Assembly: GCA_964538455.1 (NCBI GenBank)
Contig: CAZIDZ010000017.1
Span: forward strand, 1-55,098
Origin: JAZDLX01 sp964538455
Lineage (GTDB): Bacteria > Electryoneota > Electryoneia > Electryoneales > Electryoneaceae
DNA length: 55,098 nucleotides
Reading direction: 5' to 3'
The notes below the pieces were generated by a model. The model saw nothing but the letters and a program-made list of their open reading frames with translations. It was not told the origin of the DNA and did not search any database. How positions within the stretch are numbered: the stretch's first letter is position 1; each line of letters starts with the position of its first letter. A program made the position numbers and the translations under genes. Below, piece after piece: positions 25,118-34,592 of this stretch.

Positions 25118-26146
25118 TCATCTTGGATGTGCATAGAGATGATGCAATCCCTCGGTGCAGTTGCTGCACATCGGCGGACGGTCGCCGTTCTGTATCCGAT
25201 AGCGGAAAAGGCTGTACGTTTTATTCTTCCATATCTCGCCGAAGGGCGTATCCAGCACGTTGCCCATCACGAACTCGCCGTCCTTGTCGAAGCAGCAGGG
25301 CACGACGCCGCCGTCCGCCTGGATCACCGCGCTGGTGAGGATGCGCTGGCAGAAAGGCTTTTCCATTCGCCGCAGAACCCAACGCTTGTCCCTGAGATCA
25401 TACCGGCGCAGCGATCGTGACTCCGGCAGCCATTTCTCGCCTTCCTCGCGCTCAAACGACTCGAGCTGCGCCGTTTTGAACACGATACGATCCACGCCCC
25501 AGGCTTTCGTAAGGCGTCGCGCCTCGCGGATCTCGCCGAGGTTGTGACGGAAGAGCAGATACTGCCATGTGAGGGTCGGGTGCCGCGCTCTCAACTGACG
25601 CCGGGCGGCTACCATGCGGCGGATCCCCTCCTCCACTTTGGCGAAGTCGCCCCCGACGCGGTACTCAACGTGGGACTCGGGTGTCGCCCCGTCGAGCGAA
25701 AGGATCAACTCCGCGAGCCCCGAGCGGACGAGCTGTACGGCCAGTCCATCCACATCCGCGATCAGCTCAACATTGCTGGACATCACCACCCGCGCTCCGG
25801 AGGCGGAAGCGTAGCGGATCATCTCGGGGGTGTCCCGATCGACCAGCGGCTCGCCCTGGTTCCAGAGCTGCAACAGCATCGGCGCGGGCCTGATGCTATC
25901 CCAGATCCGGCGAAACTGGTCGAAAGTCAAATTCCCGGCAGGCCGGGTCAACTCACCCCGTCCCGTCGGGCAGTGAGGGCAGCGGAGCTGACAGGCGGTC
26001 GTCGGTTCCACCATCACCATCACTGGAGAGCCCCAGACCACGGGTCTTTTTCGCACCAGGGTGAGGGCGAGACCTGCGGCCGTCCGAACGAGGTTCAGTG
26101 CCTGGTCCACTCGCGGAAGGCGGGGGGGACGTTGTACGTTGGACAT
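25118..26146 (-). CDS. Radical SAM enzyme with SPASM-type C-terminal cluster motif
   Basis: The CxxxCxxC radical SAM motif is CQLRCPHC at about 52-59, preceded by VMVEPTTA. The C-terminus has FCQRI, GGVVPCCFDKDGEF and a final MCSNC, the cysteine pattern of a SPASM domain holding auxiliary iron-sulfur clusters. SPASM proteins modify peptides, mature enzymes or act on sugars. The MGNVLDTPFGEIWKNKTYSLFR stretch is common to the family. No obvious precursor peptide or partner enzyme lies next to it, so the substrate is unknown. It is divergent from the secreted-protein gene at 26211, with only 64 bp between their starts. Confidence 0.92.
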   Translation of the reverse strand: MSNVQRPPRLPRVDQALNLVRTAAGLALTLVRKRPVVWGSPVMVMVEPTTACQLRCPHCPTGRGELTRPAGNLTFDQFRRIWDSIRPAPMLLQLWNQGEPLVDRDTPEMIRYASASGARVVMSSNVELIADVDGLAVQLVRSGLAELILSLDGATPESHVEYRVGGDFAKVEEGIRRMVAARRQLRARHPTLTWQYLLFRHNLGEIREARRLTKAWGVDRIVFKTAQLESFEREEGEKWLPESRSLRRYDLRDKRWVLRRMEKPFCQRILTSAVIQADGGVVPCCFDKDGEFVMGNVLDTPFGEIWKNKTYSLFRYRIQNGDRPPMCSNCTEGLHHLYAHPR

Positions 26147-26210
26147 GAAGGAAGGTACAAAGCTTGTGCATATGCGCCCAAGACCCGCCGGGCAGCATGC
26201 AGGAGGATCG

Positions 26211-27047
26211 ATGCGCGGCTATTCCCTATTGATGAACTGCGTGCTCGCCGCCGCGCTTGCGGCAGCGTCGGAGGCCTCCGCACAACAGGTTTCGCCGGTG
26301 CTCCCGCGCCCCTGCTCCGCGTCCGTCGTATCGGCCGCGGAAGCGCTGCAAGACTCGTGCGCCGCCTCGACGAAAAGCGTCGAGCAGAAAAAGGTCAATC
26401 TGGCCCGAGCGCTGTTCCCCGATTCTCCTTTCCTCGAAAGCCTGGTGGAAGGCGTCTGGCCGTACGACTGGGAGGGGATGCTCTGCGAGCGTGTCAACCT
26501 GACTCCGGCTCCGGGGGATGAACTGCTGACCCTGCTTTATATCTCCGGGTCCGAACGATCCGTCTCACTGACTGTCATCGAGCATGACTCGAGCGTGGGA
26601 TGGCAGCGGTACGACCTGATGGGGAGCGAGATCGGCATTCAGAACACCCTGTTTCTGCTCGGCGACGAGGAGTTGCTGGACCGTCTCGCCAAACTCGCCC
26701 CCGGCGAATCCGGCGCTCCGCTCCCCTGGGCGCGCGATTTCGACGGCGACGGTGTCTGCGAACTGATTGTGCATTCGACCACGCCCGGGTACCTAAACGA
26801 GGATCGGTCCGGTCCTCTCTACTGGCCGGAGGTGTACGCGTGGCGCGACGGCGCCTTCGTGAACGTCAGCACGGAATTCCCGAAACTCTACGAAGCCACC
26901 GTGCTCCCACTCTATTCCGGCCTCGTGGACGATCTACAGGCCGATTGGAAGGACGCCGGCAAGCTGGGAACACAGCCAACCGTGGAGAAGATCAATCAGA
27001 TCATGCGTTTGCTGGACAAACAGGGAGATCAGCAGACGGAGAATTGA
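26211..27047 (+). CDS. Secreted protein of unknown function with a calcium-loop-like motif
   Basis: The 278-residue product begins MRGYSLLMNCVLAAALAAASEASAQQ, a clear signal peptide, with AGGAGG just upstream of the ATG at 26211 (the frame is open to 26061 but has no such site). The middle contains RDFDGDGVCELIVHS near residue 180, a DxDxDG loop like those that bind calcium in EF-hand-like and FG-GAP repeats. The rest is rich in Trp, Tyr and Asp and shows no family I know. It is the first gene after the strand switch and is transcribed away from the radical SAM gene. Confidence 0.75.
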   Translation: MRGYSLLMNCVLAAALAAASEASAQQVSPVLPRPCSASVVSAAEALQDSCAASTKSVEQKKVNLARALFPDSPFLESLVEGVWPYDWEGMLCERVNLTPAPGDELLTLLYISGSERSVSLTVIEHDSSVGWQRYDLMGSEIGIQNTLFLLGDEELLDRLAKLAPGESGAPLPWARDFDGDGVCELIVHSTTPGYLNEDRSGPLYWPEVYAWRDGAFVNVSTEFPKLYEATVLPLYSGLVDDLQADWKDAGKLGTQPTVEKINQIMRLLDKQGDQQTEN

Positions 27048-27518
27048 GCGGGTGGAGAAAACCATTCGCGGGCTGGTCCGATTCCGGGACGGGTACGGAA
27101 TTGTCCTGTTTTCAGTAAATTAAACCTGGATTCGGGCAGGCATGAAAAACCGGCCTGAACCCGGGGCTGACGGCGCTCACTGAATACGGTAGGGCGGTAC
27201 TCGCCCGCTATCTTAACGTGTTAACGCCCGTAGATTCCCATGGACTCAGACCGATATCCGGACCTTTCGGCGCCGGGGACGGGAGCCCTCGCTCCCGGAT
27301 TTTCCGTTTGGGTTTTGTCCCCTTACGGCACACGCCTGGTCCACCCATAGCTTAGACAGCCGGTTGCTCACAGACAAGGGAATCCCCGGCCTCGTGTCAT
27401 TATTTCGCGAAAATTGGAGTTTAGCTAAGACCATGCGGTCCCTTCAAATGGACACTGAAGGGAGCCATCCAAATCCATCTTGGTGCGGGAGCAACGCAGA
27501 TCGGCCGGAGGAGGCACG
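27048..27518. other. Intergenic region with a terminator-like hairpin
   Basis: 471 bp between the secreted-protein gene and the GNAT gene. A 7-bp-stem hairpin CGGGAGC/GCTCCCG at 27280-27297 is followed on the plus strand by gatttt and could end upstream transcription, although it lies 230 bp past the stop codon. No gene is seen. Confidence 0.4.
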
Positions 27519-28082
27519 ATGAATTTTTCATGGAAACCGTTGACGCCGGAATTGTGGGACGACTTTTCGACGCTGTTCGGCGAGCGCGGCGCCTGTGGCG
27601 GCTGCTGGTGCATGTACTGGCGGCAGACCGCAAAAGAGTTCAGGGAGAACAGAGGGGCGAAGAACCGCAACGCAATCCATACACTGGTAAAAGGTGGGAC
27701 GATTCCAGGCATTATCGGCTACGTTGGCGGCGCTCCCGCAGGGTGGATCGCCATTGCCCCTCGCAGCGAGACCCCGCGAATCGCCGCAAGCCGGGTGATG
27801 GCGCCTGTGGACGATCCCGATTCCTGGTTCATCTCCTGCCTTTTTATCGGCAAGTCACTGCGCAACAAAGGGGTATCCGTCGAGATGATCAAGGCGGCGT
27901 GCGACTTCGCTTTCTCCAAAGGCGCGAACGTGGTCGAAGCGTGTCCCCACGATCTCCCGGCAGGGGAGCGGCAACCCGACCCCTTCGTCTACCTCGGTCT
28001 CGCCCCCGCCTTCCGGAAGGCCGGATTCAAGGATGCTGTCCGCCGCAGCCCGAAACGGCCCCTGATGAGAAAGTTTCCCTGA
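27519..28082 (+). CDS. GNAT-family N-acetyltransferase
   Basis: The 187-residue protein has the N-terminal GACGGCWCMYWR segment (about 24-35) typical of one branch of small GNAT acetyltransferases, followed by GWIAIAPRSETPRI, a WFISCLFIGKSLRNKGVSVEMIKAACDFA stretch that fits the acetyl-CoA pyrophosphate loop and helix, and a C-terminal YLGLAPAFRKAGFKDA strand-helix. The ATG at 27519 is preceded by CGGAGGAGG. The substrate is unknown. It is a single gene, with about 180 bp before the next plus-strand gene. Confidence 0.85.
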   Translation: MNFSWKPLTPELWDDFSTLFGERGACGGCWCMYWRQTAKEFRENRGAKNRNAIHTLVKGGTIPGIIGYVGGAPAGWIAIAPRSETPRIAASRVMAPVDDPDSWFISCLFIGKSLRNKGVSVEMIKAACDFAFSKGANVVEACPHDLPAGERQPDPFVYLGLAPAFRKAGFKDAVRRSPKRPLMRKFP

Positions 28083-28262
28083 AAAGGTTGTTGCAGGAGA
28101 ATACACCCGGCACCTAATCAGATGCGGGATCGAACTTTACTCCTACATGGATAAAATACCTGTACGCTATTCTGCCCATATTTCGCGCCGCTGTAACCCC
28201 GGGCATGATTGACGTGTCTATTGAATAGAGCCGCTGTCACGACTATCCCCGGGGGGACAGCG

Positions 28263-30695
28263 ATGACAACCCACGCCGTTCGCACCACCTTCCGCCAAGC
28301 TCTGCGGCATAAAGGAACTACCCTGATCAACCTGCTCGGGCTCGCAATGGGAATCGCCACGAGTCTGGCCATTCTGCTTTACTGCCAGCAGGAGTTGAGT
28401 TACGACAGTTACCACGATCATCCAGACCGCATCGTTCGTGTCGCGCGGGATTGGATGAGGGGTGACGGCAGCGTCTCCATCGGTTTTTCTTCCCTCGCCC
28501 CACGGTTCACGGACTACTTGCGCGAACTGCCAGGTGTGGAAGCCGCAGCCCGGATGCTGAAAGTGGGTTCCGCTCAGATCATGTACGACGATAAATACTA
28601 TCAAGAGCAGGAATTCTATCTCGTCGATCGCGACCTCTTCGATGTACTCACGATCCCAATCCTACACGGTGACCGTGAGCACCTTTTTGAGAGCACCAAT
28701 GAATGCGCTCTGTCCCGAAGTGCGGCTGAACGGATTTTCGGAGACAAAGACCCTATTGGCAAAACGTTGACCTTTAGTGATCGACACGCACTGACCGTCA
28801 CCGCTGTCTTCGAGGATGTTCCAAGACGGGCGCACATCCACTTCGACGTGCTCATGCCTCTGGCATTCTTCCGCAACTACAGCCCCAACTACTATCATGA
28901 TATGTTCGAGACCGACCGGTTCACCGACAACATCACTTTCACCTATCTCCGCCTTCAGCCTGGTGTCACCCTCGCCACAATGGATACGGAAATCAAACAG
29001 ATGCTGGACCGTGTCATCGGCGGTTGGGAGAACCAAAGCGGGGAGTGGATTCCCGCCAGCAGCCGGATCATCCTGAAGTTGCAGCCGATCCGAGCGATCC
29101 ACCTCGAGTCGAACCAGATGAACGAGATCGAAGAGCGAGGCAACCTGCGGCTGATCCAACTGTTCATCGGGATCGGAGTGTTGATCATCCTGATCGCCAC
29201 GATCAATTTTGTTAACCTGTCGACCGCTCGCGCCACGACCCGTGCCCGTGAAGTCGGCCTGCGAAAAGTGGTTGGTGCACAGAAACGAGGCCTGATCATC
29301 CAGTTCTTTACCGAATCGGCGATTACGGTGTTCGCCGCGTACATTCTCGCCTGGGTGATCCTGCTGGTGGCGCATCCCTGGTTCGAGAGACTGTTCGGAC
29401 AACCGGTGGACTTCAGACTGTTCGGTTCCGCGTCGTTGTTGCCGATCTCCTTAGGCGTGCTGCTTTTCACCGCCCTCGCCGCGGGATTCTACCCGGCATT
29501 GGTGCTCTCCTCGTTCCAGCCCGCTACCGTTCTGCGAGGGGAGTTGTCCAGGGGAGGCGGATCCCGCCTGCGTCAGATGCTCGTCGTGTTCCAGTTCGCC
29601 ATCTCCGCCGCGCTGGTGATCGGGATCCTCACAGTGGGATCCCAAGTCCGATTGTTGGTCAAGCAGGACCTCGGATTCGACAAGGAGAACCTGATCGTCA
29701 TCTCCGCGGACAACGTGATCAAGCAGCGTTGGAACAGTCTTCGCGAGCGACTTCTGGCAACTCCCGGAGTTGTCAGCACGGCAGTTTCCAAACGGGTTCC
29801 CTCGGGAGTGCTTGGAGACTCTCCCGGCTTCACCACCGAAGTAAACGGAAACGTCGTCGATGGCACGATCCGCCTGCCTCATGTTCGCGTCGGCCCCGAC
29901 TTCATTAAAACCTATGGTATCGACGTGATTGCGGGAAGGTCGTTCGACCGGACCAGCTCCACCGATTCCTCCGAAGCTTACGTACTCAACGAAACTGCAG
30001 TGAAACAGCTCGGCTGGAATTCGCCGGAAGAGGCCATCGGTGCTCCATTTCAAGCCGTGGGGTATGATCCCGGCCGGGTGATCGGAGTCGTGCGCGATTT
30101 CCATTACGAAACTCTGCGCAACGACATCTCGCCGGTGGTGCTGTATGTATCGCCGAGGGAGTGGAACACGGTGACCGTTCGCCTCGCCGCCGGAGACCAA
30201 CGTGCCACGATCCAGCGGATCGAGACCCTGTGGAAAGACTACCGTCCCTTCGAGCTTGATTGGGGGTTCCTCGAGGACCGGCTCAACTCCCTGTACGCCA
30301 ACGAAGCGCGGATGCTCCGTCTGCTCGGTGTGTTCAGCACAATTGCGGTGGTGATCGCCAGCCTGGGGCTGTTCGGTCTCGCCTCATTTGCAGCGGAACG
30401 GCGAACCCGTGAAATCGCGATCCGAAAAACGTTCGGCGCGGCGACACGCGACATCGTTCTGCTGCTCTCGTCCGATTTCATCCGGCTGGTGCTGATCGGA
30501 TGCGTACTCGGCCTCCCGCCGACGGCGTACCTGCTCTCGCGCTGGCTTGAAGGATTCGCCTTCCGGGTTGCGCTTCAACCCTGGCATTTCGCCGCGGCGG
30601 TCATCGTTGCGCTGACCATCGCCGTCGTCTCGGTGGCCTCCCGTGCACTTCGGGCGGCGTTGACGAATCCAGCCGACGCGCTGCGCAATGAGTGA
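28263..30695 (+). CDS. FtsX/MacB-type ABC transporter permease
   Basis: The 810-residue protein has the MacB-type layout twice: a membrane helix near 20-40, a periplasmic core domain, then an FtsX domain of three helices (about 290-440) that contains TRAREVGLRKVVGAQKRGLIIQFFTESAIT. A second core and a C-terminal FtsX domain follow (about 680-805), with RRTREIAIRKTFGAATRDIVLLLSSDFIRL. Permeases of this size usually export peptides, lipoproteins or antibiotics together with a LolD-like ATPase. No ATPase gene is adjacent here, as is common for this family in FCB-group genomes. GGGGGACAG precedes the ATG at 28263. Confidence 0.93.
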   Translation: MTTHAVRTTFRQALRHKGTTLINLLGLAMGIATSLAILLYCQQELSYDSYHDHPDRIVRVARDWMRGDGSVSIGFSSLAPRFTDYLRELPGVEAAARMLKVGSAQIMYDDKYYQEQEFYLVDRDLFDVLTIPILHGDREHLFESTNECALSRSAAERIFGDKDPIGKTLTFSDRHALTVTAVFEDVPRRAHIHFDVLMPLAFFRNYSPNYYHDMFETDRFTDNITFTYLRLQPGVTLATMDTEIKQMLDRVIGGWENQSGEWIPASSRIILKLQPIRAIHLESNQMNEIEERGNLRLIQLFIGIGVLIILIATINFVNLSTARATTRAREVGLRKVVGAQKRGLIIQFFTESAITVFAAYILAWVILLVAHPWFERLFGQPVDFRLFGSASLLPISLGVLLFTALAAGFYPALVLSSFQPATVLRGELSRGGGSRLRQMLVVFQFAISAALVIGILTVGSQVRLLVKQDLGFDKENLIVISADNVIKQRWNSLRERLLATPGVVSTAVSKRVPSGVLGDSPGFTTEVNGNVVDGTIRLPHVRVGPDFIKTYGIDVIAGRSFDRTSSTDSSEAYVLNETAVKQLGWNSPEEAIGAPFQAVGYDPGRVIGVVRDFHYETLRNDISPVVLYVSPREWNTVTVRLAAGDQRATIQRIETLWKDYRPFELDWGFLEDRLNSLYANEARMLRLLGVFSTIAVVIASLGLFGLASFAAERRTREIAIRKTFGAATRDIVLLLSSDFIRLVLIGCVLGLPPTAYLLSRWLEGFAFRVALQPWHFAAAVIVALTIAVVSVASRALRAALTNPADALRNE

Positions 30696-31019
30696 TCCTC
30701 TGTGCGGGATGCAAACGCCGCCAGTCTGGAATTGAAAGCGCACTGAATCTGAAACGGCAGCAGTGGATTCATTTTTTATCCGGAGAGATTCCTTCGTCCG
30801 GCAGCACACCTACAACGCCTTCTCCGGTCTTCCCAAGGAACATGCCCTCGGCTCGGAACTTTCATTTTCCGAAGGAGTAGGAAAAGGCAGAACCGGTTCT
30901 GTCTCCGGGAAATGGAGCGTCGGTCCTGACATTACGACATATGGCAAGTAGATTCCCAAAAACGGCGTTCAACCTTTCAAACTGATACCAACTGGAACCA
31001 TCAGGGAGCGCAACTAAAA
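30696..31019. other. Intergenic region upstream of moxR
   Basis: 324 bp between the permease gene and moxR. A 62-codon plus-strand frame (about 30763-30951) has no ribosome binding site and no family features, and I do not call it. GGGAG lies 10 bases before the moxR ATG. No clear promoter is visible. Confidence 0.4.
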
Positions 31020-32009
31020 ATGAATGAAGAGATCCAGGCGGTCGCAGACAAAGTACAAGCCGCCAGCGCGCCGGTGAGACGTCTTACCGAAGAGATCGGC
31101 AAAGTCCTCGTCGGACAGAGCTACATGGTCGAACGGCTGCTCGTGGGATTGCTCGCCGACGGCCATGTTCTCCTCGAAGGCGTTCCGGGACTGGCAAAAA
31201 CGCTTGCGGTGACGAGTCTCGCCCAGGCGATCAAGGCCAGTTTCCACCGCATCCAGTTCACCCCCGACCTGCTCCCCGCCGATCTGATCGGCACCCTGAT
31301 TTACAACCCCCGCGACGGGTCTTTCGAGACGAAGCGTGGCCCGATCTTCGCGCATTTGATCCTCGCCGATGAGATCAACCGCGCTCCCGCCAAGGTGCAG
31401 AGCGCGCTGCTCGAAGCGATGCAGGAGCGGCAGGTGACGCTCGGCGACCAGACCCATCCGCTGCCTTCCCCGTTCCTCGTGCTGGCGACGCAGAATCCCA
31501 TCGAACAGCAGGGAACTTATCCGCTCCCGGAAGCGCAGGTGGACCGCTTCATGCTCAAGCTGCACATCGACTACCCCGATCGCGAGGAGGAGAGAAAAAT
31601 CATCCGCCTCCATGGGACGAGCCAGATTCCCGAGATCAAGCCGCTGCTGAAACCCGATGACATTCTCAAGGCGCGGCAGATCGTGGAGCAGGTGTACGTC
31701 GACGAGAAGATCGAGAACTACATCCTGGATATCGTATTTGCAACCCGCGATCCGGAAGCGGCGGGGCTTAAAGGGATGAAACCGCTGATCGCGTACGGCG
31801 GAAGTCCCCGCGCTTCGCTGTCGCTGATCCGGACGGCGCGGGCGTGGGCGTTCCTCCAGGGACGGGCTTTCGTCATTCCTGAAGACATCCGCGCCATCGG
31901 GCAGGATGTGCTTCGCCACAGGATCATCCCGAGTTTCGAGGCGGAGGCAGAGGAGCGAACGAGCGACGACATCGTCCACGCAATCCTGATGGGCATCGAA
32001 GTGCCCTGA
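31020..32009 (+). CDS. moxR: MoxR-family AAA+ ATPase
   Basis: The 329-residue chaperone-like ATPase has Walker A GVPGLAKT (about 54-61), Walker B LILADEINRA (about 116-125), sensor 1 VLATQNPIEQQGTYPLPEAQVDRF and an arginine-finger region. MoxR proteins act with VWA-domain proteins to assemble or activate complexes, often at the membrane. In this window it leads the DUF58/Bat series, the usual context. It is separated from the DUF58 gene by 478 bp that hold two inverted-repeat elements, an unusually long gap for this operon. Confidence 0.95.
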   Translation: MNEEIQAVADKVQAASAPVRRLTEEIGKVLVGQSYMVERLLVGLLADGHVLLEGVPGLAKTLAVTSLAQAIKASFHRIQFTPDLLPADLIGTLIYNPRDGSFETKRGPIFAHLILADEINRAPAKVQSALLEAMQERQVTLGDQTHPLPSPFLVLATQNPIEQQGTYPLPEAQVDRFMLKLHIDYPDREEERKIIRLHGTSQIPEIKPLLKPDDILKARQIVEQVYVDEKIENYILDIVFATRDPEAAGLKGMKPLIAYGGSPRASLSLIRTARAWAFLQGRAFVIPEDIRAIGQDVLRHRIIPSFEAEAEERTSDDIVHAILMGIEVP

Positions 32010-32048
32010 TGATGTAACGTGGATCGCTTAAAGCGAAATAAAACACCA

Positions 32049-32074
32049 ATACCCTTCACCGCATTCAGGGTGAC
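32049..32074. repeat. Isolated right-end fragment of the inverted-repeat element
   Basis: ATACCCTTCACCGCATTCAG and the following gggtgac match the right end of the elements at 32142-32249 and 32316-32424, with two differences. No matching left end is present nearby, so it is either a solo end or a decayed copy. Confidence 0.65.
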
Positions 32075-32141
32075 TGTGATATAGACCTCTGAAAACGTTG
32101 CCGAGTCATTACTTGCTGAAACGATGAAGTCTTAAAAACAA

Positions 32142-32249
32142 GTCATCCTGAAGCCCAGGCTGAAGGATATGGGGGTTTCGGAACAAGAATAGACTCCTTG
32201 AGTAAGAAACTGAATCAACACCCATACCCTTCACTGCGTTCAGGGTGAC
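32142..32249. repeat. Inverted-repeat (MITE-like) element, copy 1
   Basis: A 108-bp unit starts with gtcatcctgaag...ggctgaaggatatggg and ends with cccatacccttcactgcgtt cagggtgac. The two ends are inverted relative to each other (GTCAYCCTGAA inward to TATGGG). Each end is itself a hairpin whose arms are interrupted by GA/GA (or TC/TC) mismatches. The interior GTTTC...GAAAC forms a further inverted pair. No coding capacity. Confidence 0.75.
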
Positions 32250-32315
32250 ACTGTTGCCGAGCACCAGAGACGGGTGGAGTGAAGAGTCGGAATCAAGTAC
32301 AGTTCTCAGGTAGAA

Positions 32316-32424
32316 GTCATCCTGAAGCCGTAGGCTGAAGGATATGGGAGTTTCGGAACAAGAATAGAGTCCTTGAGTAAGAAACTGAATCAACACCCAT
32401 ACCCTTCACTGCGTTCAGGGTGAC
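32316..32424. repeat. Inverted-repeat (MITE-like) element, copy 2
   Basis: A 109-bp unit nearly identical to copy 1, which starts 174 bp earlier in the same orientation. Differences are few: GCCGTAGGC against GCCCAGGC in the left hairpin loop, ggag against gggg, and agagt against agact. It ends 64 bp before the DUF58 start codon and could form strong hairpins in the moxR-bat transcript. Confidence 0.75.
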
Positions 32425-32487
32425 ATCGTGTTGAGTGTTGACTGAGTTTCAAGCAGTTGCGTATGCAATCGTACGAGGCAGAAGCGA

Positions 32488-33378
32488 ATGACGACACGAG
32501 AGCTTGTCAGAAAAGTCCGCAACATCGAAATCCGCACCCGCGGGGCGGTCAACGAACTGTTCAGCGGCGAGTACCACTCTGCATTCAAGGGGCGCGGCAT
32601 CGAGTTTTCCGAAGTCCGTGAATACGTTCCCGGCGACGATGTGCGCGCCATCGACTGGAATGTCACCGCGCGTGAGGGCCGCCCATTCATCAAGCTGTTC
32701 GAAGAGGAACGTGAGCTGATTGTGATGCTGCTCGTGGACGTTTCGGCTTCCGGGAATTTCGGTTCCGTGGCAGCGATGAAGCGGGAGATGGCCGCCGAAA
32801 TCGCCGCGGTGCTGGCGTTCTCCGCGCTGCGGTCCGGTGACAAGGTGGGCATGGCGCTGTTTTCCGATGATCTCGAACAGTGGGTTCCGCCGAAGCAGGG
32901 GACCAGCCACGCGCTTCGCCTCGTTCGCGATCTGCTCGCGTACCAACCGCGGGGTCGCGGAACGAACCTCGCGAGCGGCATCGAAACCCTGCTCCGCGCG
33001 CTGAGGAAACGGGCGATCGTTTTTCTGATCAGCGACTTCCAGGACGAGAACAGCGCATGGCGTGAGGCGGCGAAGATCGCAGCGGCGAATCATGACCTGG
33101 TCGCCCTGCATATCATCGATCCCCGCGAACGCGACCTCCCGCCGGTGGGTTGGATCGCCGCGGAGGACCCCGAAACCAGAGACGTCACCTGGCTCGACAG
33201 CTCCGACCGCGGGGTTCGTGCCGCGCTGCGGCGCCGGCAGTGGATGGCGATCCAAGACATCACGAATTTCTGCGCCCGCAGCGGGATCGACCGGATCGAG
33301 ATTGACCTTACGGAACCGGATCAACCCTATTTCCGGCCGCTCGTCCGCTTCTTCAAGGAGAGGGAGCGGAGACGATGA
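32488..33378 (+). CDS. DUF58 domain protein of the MoxR/Bat operon
   Basis: The 296-residue protein carries the DUF58 signature GIEFSEVREYVPGDDVRAIDWNVTAREGRPFIKLFEEERELIVMLLVDVSAS, in which DVSAS resembles the DxSxS metal site of VWA domains. It lacks membrane helices, so it is cytosolic. DUF58 proteins are regular partners of MoxR ATPases, and genes of both occur together with batA-E. It overlaps the next gene by 4 bp (ATGA). Confidence 0.93.
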   Translation: MTTRELVRKVRNIEIRTRGAVNELFSGEYHSAFKGRGIEFSEVREYVPGDDVRAIDWNVTAREGRPFIKLFEEERELIVMLLVDVSASGNFGSVAAMKREMAAEIAAVLAFSALRSGDKVGMALFSDDLEQWVPPKQGTSHALRLVRDLLAYQPRGRGTNLASGIETLLRALRKRAIVFLISDFQDENSAWREAAKIAAANHDLVALHIIDPRERDLPPVGWIAAEDPETRDVTWLDSSDRGVRAALRRRQWMAIQDITNFCARSGIDRIEIDLTEPDQPYFRPLVRFFKERERRR

Positions 33379-34592
33379 AGCCTGATCGCGGGAACCACAC
33401 GACTCGTCGAGAGGTGCACTTCACGTGGATGCACCTCTCCAGCGCCTCGGGGGCATCAATGAGGCGGCGGCGAAGATACCCGGTCGTGAACGTGTGGGTC
33501 GTTCTCCTGGTTCTGGGATTCGCCGCCGCGCCGATGGTGACCCTCGGGGCGCCCTCCCTTTCTGTAAATCCAAAAGTTGCGAGAGTCGGCGACCCGGTCA
33601 CAATCACGATCACCGTGCCGGGAGCCCGCGCGAGTGAAATCGAGTGGCCGAAGGCGGAAGGCGGGAGTGTCGGCGAACTGACGCTGCTGAAAGCCGACAC
33701 CGTCACCCGCGGCAAGCGTTTGAGCCGTCTCGGCGGTCCGTCCCTGGTGCTCCTCGCCGCCGCCTACGACACCGGATCGTTTTCAACGGGCGACTTCTCG
33801 ATGTCCGTGGGAGGCCTGCCGTTCACCCTGAAGGCACAAACGGTTACGATCGCCAGTGTGCTTGACGATTCCACCGGACTCCATCTGCGCCCGCTGAAGG
33901 CGCAAGAAGACCTGCCGATCACGTTCAACGACCTGGTGCGGTGGTTCGGGCCGTGGATTGCCCTAGCCGGCATCCTCCTGATTCTCTGGGAGTTGGGTCG
34001 CCGCTGGCTGCGCAACCGCCGCCGCAGGGCATTCGAAAAAGAGCAGGACATCCCGCTGCTCTCCCCCTACGAGGAGGCGATGCTGGCGCTCGCGGAACTG
34101 GAGAAAAACAACCCCCTCGCCAGCGGAGACCAGAAAGGGTACGTAACGGCACTGGGTCAGATATCAAAACGGCTGCTGGAACGTACTCACCGCACGCCGG
34201 TGATGGAGATGACCACCTATGAGGTGCGCCGCTGGCTGACGGACGGCCCAACACTCTGCGACCCCAACGATCTGCTGAGGATTCTCGAGGCGGGGGACCA
34301 TGTGAAGTTTGCAAAAGGGTCGCTGACCGCGGATGACGCCCCGAAACTGCTTGAATCCACGAAGCGGATTGTCGCCGCGTATGAACCGCGCGTACTTCCC
34401 GAGACCAACACCGACGGCGATGGCAGCGGGACGACGGGAAGCGAAGAACCGGCAGAAGCAGCGGCCGCCGAAAAGACGAAGGACAGCGAAACCGCGGACG
34501 CGAAGAACGAGAGCAGCGGGAATTCAGCCCAGGGTGGGTGGCGGATGCATCCCGCGGGAACCGGTGCGAACCGGGGGAGGAAGGCGAAATGA
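33375..34592 (+). CDS. DUF4381/BatD-like membrane protein of the Bat operon
   Basis: The 405-residue protein has a basic N-terminus and signal/membrane helix (about 34-54), a periplasmic beta-rich region beginning PSLSVNPKVARVGDPVTITITVPG, and a membrane helix at about 190-210 preceded by LRPLKAQEDLPI. A cytoplasmic helical part (LSPYEEAMLALAELEK...YVTALGQISKRLLERTHRTPVMEMTTYEVRRWL) matches DUF4381-type proteins. The tail is a long, low-complexity acidic/alanine-rich stretch. The ATG at 33375 overlaps the DUF58 stop and has GGAGACG upstream; an internal Met at 33459 would give a more usual signal peptide. It overlaps batA by 4 bp. Confidence 0.85.
   Translation: MKPDRGNHTTRREVHFTWMHLSSASGASMRRRRRYPVVNVWVVLLVLGFAAAPMVTLGAPSLSVNPKVARVGDPVTITITVPGARASEIEWPKAEGGSVGELTLLKADTVTRGKRLSRLGGPSLVLLAAAYDTGSFSTGDFSMSVGGLPFTLKAQTVTIASVLDDSTGLHLRPLKAQEDLPITFNDLVRWFGPWIALAGILLILWELGRRWLRNRRRRAFEKEQDIPLLSPYEEAMLALAELEKNNPLASGDQKGYVTALGQISKRLLERTHRTPVMEMTTYEVRRWLTDGPTLCDPNDLLRILEAGDHVKFAKGSLTADDAPKLLESTKRIVAAYEPRVLPETNTDGDGSGTTGSEEPAEAAAAEKTKDSETADAKNESSGNSAQGGWRMHPAGTGANRGRKAK

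Noticed and set aside
30763..30951. A 62-codon plus-strand frame before moxR
   Set aside because: Weak GTG start without a ribosome binding site and no recognisable features.
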